Positions 5,177 to 7,462 of a stretch of DNA of 7,462 nucleotides are shown here, piece after piece. The stretch's first letter is position 1; each line of letters opens with the position of its first letter. Below the pieces are notes generated by a model. It saw only the letters and a list, made by a program, of their open reading frames with translations. It was not told the DNA's origin and ran no database searches. A program made the position numbers and the translations under genes. The DNA lies in NCBI GenBank assembly GCA_021734595.1, contig JAIPIO010000198.1, positions 1 through 7,462 on the forward strand. The letters are read 5' to 3'. Source of the DNA: Kiritimatiellales bacterium (lineage in GTDB: Bacteria > Verrucomicrobiota > Kiritimatiellia > Kiritimatiellales > Pontiellaceae).

Positions 5177-5710
5177 ATGAAAAACAAAAACGCCTTCACC
5201 CTGATTGAACTGCTGATCGTCATTGCCGTGATCGGCATCCTGATGTCCATCATGATGCCCGCCATCAGCGGCGCCAAGCGCAGCGCCATGAAGGCACAGG
5301 CGCAGACCGAGATGAAATCCATCGAAACCGCCATCAAATCCTACTTCAACGAATACGGCAAGCTGCCTGCACCCTCGGATTTTTCACAGGGAGGGGGCGA
5401 CTTGCCCTTGGATCCTGACAACAGTAAAAAGGTAATAATGGTTTTAACCGCCGACGAAGCAGAGGGGGGAACCGCCAACCCGCGTGAAATCATGTTCCTT
5501 GAACCGCAGGGCAACAATCAGCAGGGGGAATTCAATGATCCGTGGGGCGAGCAGTATCGGATTGCGTTGGACACCAGCTACGATGGCGAGTTGAACATAT
5601 CGGAGATTTCAGTAAGCGGACTTCGCAGAAGGCAGGCCATTTTGTCGGTGGGTTTGTTTTTGCAAGGCGGATCCTCCGACACCAACGACGTGCTTCGCTC
5701 CTGGCAGTAG
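5177..5710 (+). CDS. Second type IV pilin-like pseudopilin
   Basis: A 177-residue prepilin with leader MKNKNA and mature start FTLIELLIVIAVIG; E11 is the +5 glutamate. The residue before the cleavage site is Ala (A6) rather than the usual Gly, which prepilin peptidases can tolerate. The hydrophobic helix extends to about residue 30, followed by an amphipathic helix. DPWGEQY at 121-127 matches the DPWGNDY motif of the upstream pseudopilin, and the end (SDTNDVLRSW) resembles the 'D-D-I-x-S-W' ending common in such proteins. The region between 65 and 120 is longer than in the first pseudopilin, so the two are paralogues and not near-identical copies. GGAG at 5167-5170 lies six bases before ATG, and the 20-base gap indicates co-transcription. 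It is likely a structural or tip subunit of the same filament. Confidence 0.86.
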   Translation: MKNKNAFTLIELLIVIAVIGILMSIMMPAISGAKRSAMKAQAQTEMKSIETAIKSYFNEYGKLPAPSDFSQGGGDLPLDPDNSKKVIMVLTADEAEGGTANPREIMFLEPQGNNQQGEFNDPWGEQYRIALDTSYDGELNISEISVSGLRRRQAILSVGLFLQGGSSDTNDVLRSWQ

Positions 5711-5716
5711 CCGGTT

Positions 5717-5762
5717 TTCCAGACCTTGGAAGGCCGTGCGGAAAAAGTTCCCTGGCTGGCAG
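5717..5762. repeat. Palindrome and degenerate partner after the pseudopilins
   Basis: TTCCAGACCTTGGAA (5717-5731) has exact arms and starts seven bases after the pseudopilin stop. A degenerate relative, TTCCCTGGCTGGCAG, starts at 5748, again 31 bases on. Seven Ts follow at 5769-5775 and GTGC/GCAC (5736-5739, 5763-5766) could close a hairpin, so the region may also end transcription. Confidence 0.6.
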
Positions 5763-5783
5763 GCACTCTTTTTTTGCAATATT

Positions 5784-5811
5784 TGAACGCGGCCTCATTT
5801 TCCGGTTCTAA
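5784..5811 (+). promoter_or_regulatory. Possible RpoE-type (ECF) promoter of the HtrA gene
   Basis: TGAACGC at 5784-5790, a 16-base spacer and TCTAA at 5807-5811 resemble the E. coli RpoE promoter pattern (GGAACTT, about 16 bases, TCTGA), with the AAC and TCTxA parts conserved. It lies about 47 bases before the HtrA start codon. HtrA/DegP is a classic target of RpoE in E. coli. The match is by eye, and the specificity of the local sigma factor is unknown. Confidence 0.35.
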
Positions 5812-5845
5812 GACTACGAATTCTTAATCTGTCATGAACAAGTAC

Positions 5846-5853
5846 AAGGAGGG
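5846..5853 (+). promoter_or_regulatory. Ribosome binding site that fixes the HtrA start
   Basis: AAGGAGGG lies four bases before ATG 5858. It falls inside the reading frame that begins at the upstream ATG 5834, which has no such site, so 5858 is chosen. The protein from 5858 then begins directly with a good signal peptide. Confidence 0.8.
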
Positions 5854-5857
5854 TATT

Positions 5858-7276
5858 ATGTTGGCGAAGAAATTTGTGGTTGCGGGTCTGGTTGGGCTGA
5901 TGGTTTTTGCGTCGGTTCCGGCGAGAGGGAATATCGAGATCCTGGAAAAAACGGGAAGTGCTTTCAAGCAGATTGCCAAGGACGCGCTTCCGGCGGTGGT
6001 ATTCGTCAGTGTCGAAACCAAGGTGGAAGTGCGCGGTTCCGGCGGCTACTACTTCCACCCATACGGCGGCCAGGGCGGCGGGCGCGGTGGATTTCTTGTC
6101 CCCGACCAGGGCGGCGAAGCCCAGCAGCGCACCCAGGTGGGACAGGGCTCCGGATTCATCATCTCCAAGGACGGATATATTCTGACCAATAATCATGTGG
6201 TGAATGACGCCGATCACATCACCGTGACCATGAACGATGGGCGCAAACTCACGGCCAAGCTGGTCGGTACCGACCCCAAATCGGAAGTGGCACTGATTAA
6301 AGTCGACGATGGCGACCAGCTGCCCTTCGTTCCACTCGGCGATTCCGATGGCATCGATGTCGGCGAATGGGTGTTGGCGGCGGGCAGCCCGTTCGGGCTC
6401 GCGCAGACCATCACGGCCGGCATTGTCAGCGCAAAGGGACGCAATATCGGTATTGCGGATTATGAAAACTTTATCCAGACCGACGCGGCGATCAATCCCG
6501 GCAACTCCGGCGGCCCGTTGCTGAACATCCGCGGCGAGGTGATCGGAATCAATACCGCCATCTATACCCAGTCCGGCGGATATATGGGGGTCGGTTTCGC
6601 GATCCCGATCAATATGGCCAAACAGATCAAGAATCAGTTGATTGAGCATGGACGCGTTTCCCGCAGCTATCTGGGGATCTACATCCAGGAAGTCAACGAA
6701 GACATTGCGGCCAGCTTTGGGCTGGACGAGTCCGAGGGCATTCTGGTTTCGCAGGTGATGGAGGAATCTTCGGCCGCGGAAGCGGGCGTCAAGGCCGGCG
6801 ATGTGATTGTTGAAATCGACGGCGACAAAGTCGGCAAGCTTGCGAATTTCCGCAACCGGGTGGCTGCAACCCCTCCGGGATCGAAACTTGAGTTGAAAGT
6901 CTACCGCAACAAAAAGTACAGGAAAGTTTCGGCGATCACCAAGGAGCTTCCGGACGGCGAGGCTGAAACGGCAACGGCCGAACCCGCCGCCTATAAAAAG
7001 CTGGGGTTGACGGTTGATAACCTGGACGAGGACACGGCGAAGCAGCTTGGCTATGAAGAAGAAGAGGGTGTCATCATCACCGAGGTGGAGCAGGGCAGTC
7101 CTGCCTGGCGCGCCGGTCTTCAGCCCGGACTCCTGATCGCCAGCGTTAACCGCAAAGAGGTTGGCAATGTAATGCAGTTCAGACGGGTGCTGTCCAAGCT
7201 GGATGATGCCGACAAGGTGCTCCTGCTGGTTAAGGACGGACGCAGTTCCCGCTTTATTGTTGTCACGATTGACTGA
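5858..7276 (+). CDS. HtrA/DegP-type periplasmic serine protease with two PDZ domains
   Basis: A 472-residue envelope protease and chaperone that should degrade or refold misfolded exported proteins. Residues 1-23 form a signal peptide. The trypsin-like domain covers about 33-265. Its histidine is H113 (NNHVV) and its serine S217 (NPGNSGGP, 213-220). At the place of the catalytic Asp, normally 'S/T-D-[ILV]-A', the sequence reads SEVALIKV, so the third residue is E143. A Gly-rich loop at 60-86 (with GGQGGGRGG) sits where DegP has its long regulatory LA loop. PDZ1 is at about 271-358 (YLGIYI...) and PDZ2 at about 381-470. Two PDZ domains and the full length match DegP/DegQ rather than DegS. It is a single gene between its own possible ECF-type promoter and a strong terminator. 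Its position downstream of a Spy-like protein and a sigma operon fits an envelope stress role. Confidence 0.95.
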   Translation: MLAKKFVVAGLVGLMVFASVPARGNIEILEKTGSAFKQIAKDALPAVVFVSVETKVEVRGSGGYYFHPYGGQGGGRGGFLVPDQGGEAQQRTQVGQGSGFIISKDGYILTNNHVVNDADHITVTMNDGRKLTAKLVGTDPKSEVALIKVDDGDQLPFVPLGDSDGIDVGEWVLAAGSPFGLAQTITAGIVSAKGRNIGIADYENFIQTDAAINPGNSGGPLLNIRGEVIGINTAIYTQSGGYMGVGFAIPINMAKQIKNQLIEHGRVSRSYLGIYIQEVNEDIAASFGLDESEGILVSQVMEESSAAEAGVKAGDVIVEIDGDKVGKLANFRNRVAATPPGSKLELKVYRNKKYRKVSAITKELPDGEAETATAEPAAYKKLGLTVDNLDEDTAKQLGYEEEEGVIITEVEQGSPAWRAGLQPGLLIASVNRKEVGNVMQFRRVLSKLDDADKVLLLVKDGRSSRFIVVTID

Positions 7277-7301
7277 ATAACTGGACCATAGAGTTCGAGA
7301 C

Positions 7302-7345
7302 GGCTCGGGATCTCTGGCAGTTCCCGAGCCTCTAAGTTTTTTTTT
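7302..7345 (+). terminator. Intrinsic terminator after the HtrA gene
   Basis: Left arm GGCTCGGGA (7302-7310) pairs perfectly with TCCCGAGCC (7322-7330) around an 11-base loop; nine consecutive Ts follow at 7337-7345. It starts 25 bases after the stop codon. Beyond it, 7346-7462 shows no gene, only single half-sites of the palindromic repeat (CTGGAA near 7352 and TTGGAA at 7425-7430). Confidence 0.82.
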
Positions 7346-7462
7346 GCGAGGCTGGAAACAGGCGGATCGGCAGGATGGCATGGCCTGTCGTTTTGCAACA
7401 CATTCAATGCACCGTCGCAGTCCGTTGGAACCGCTAGAAAAAAGAGATTGCCTTTAGGTGGT

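Noticed and set aside
5834..5857. Upstream ATG start for HtrA
   Set aside because: The strong AAGGAGGG lies inside that extension, and the signal peptide begins cleanly at 5858.
5795..7381. A 528-codon open frame on the - strand opposite the HtrA gene
   Set aside because: It is the antisense shadow of a clearly recognised HtrA protein; its translation matches no family and runs through the terminator.

Overview
All supported genes in this window lie on the + strand. The sequence is moderately GC-rich and gene-dense. The combination of a GH20 hexosaminidase beside a CBM9-like protein, type II secretion style pseudopilins, an ECF sigma factor with a small membrane partner and a periplasmic sensor-like protein, and an HtrA protease suggests a diderm bacterium that uses glycans. 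A member of the PVC group, such as Kiritimatiellota, Lentisphaerota or Verrucomicrobiota, would fit. That placement is inferred from gene style only and no marker gene settles it.

Layout. Positions 12-2096 hold a two-gene glycan unit: a CBM9-like protein, whose stop codon lies in the next ribosome binding site, followed by an exported GH20 beta-N-acetylhexosaminidase. Positions 2097-2364 are non-coding and carry palindromic repeats. Positions 2365-4485 look like an envelope-sensing unit: an exported Spy/CpxP-like protein, a strong intrinsic terminator, an ECF sigma factor starting 9 bases after that terminator, a 222-base gap filled by two large inverted repeats, a 100-residue single-pass membrane protein (candidate anti-sigma factor), and a membrane-anchored helical periplasmic protein (candidate sensor). 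Positions 4486-4688 carry three palindromes at an exact 31-base period. Positions 4689-5710 encode two pseudopilins in one operon. Positions 5858-7276 encode an HtrA/DegP-type protease with two PDZ domains, ending at an intrinsic terminator.

The sigma, membrane protein and sensor genes resemble the CnrH-CnrY-CnrX arrangement in topology. With the Spy-like protein and HtrA nearby, the centre and right of the window read as an envelope stress neighbourhood. A possible RpoE-type promoter lies in front of the HtrA gene.

The most unusual signal is a 15-base palindrome, TTCCA-N5-TGGAA. It has nine copies with exact arms plus several degenerate ones, both between genes and inside two coding regions in all three reading frames. 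Copies cluster at spacings close to 2, 3 or 4 turns of the DNA helix.
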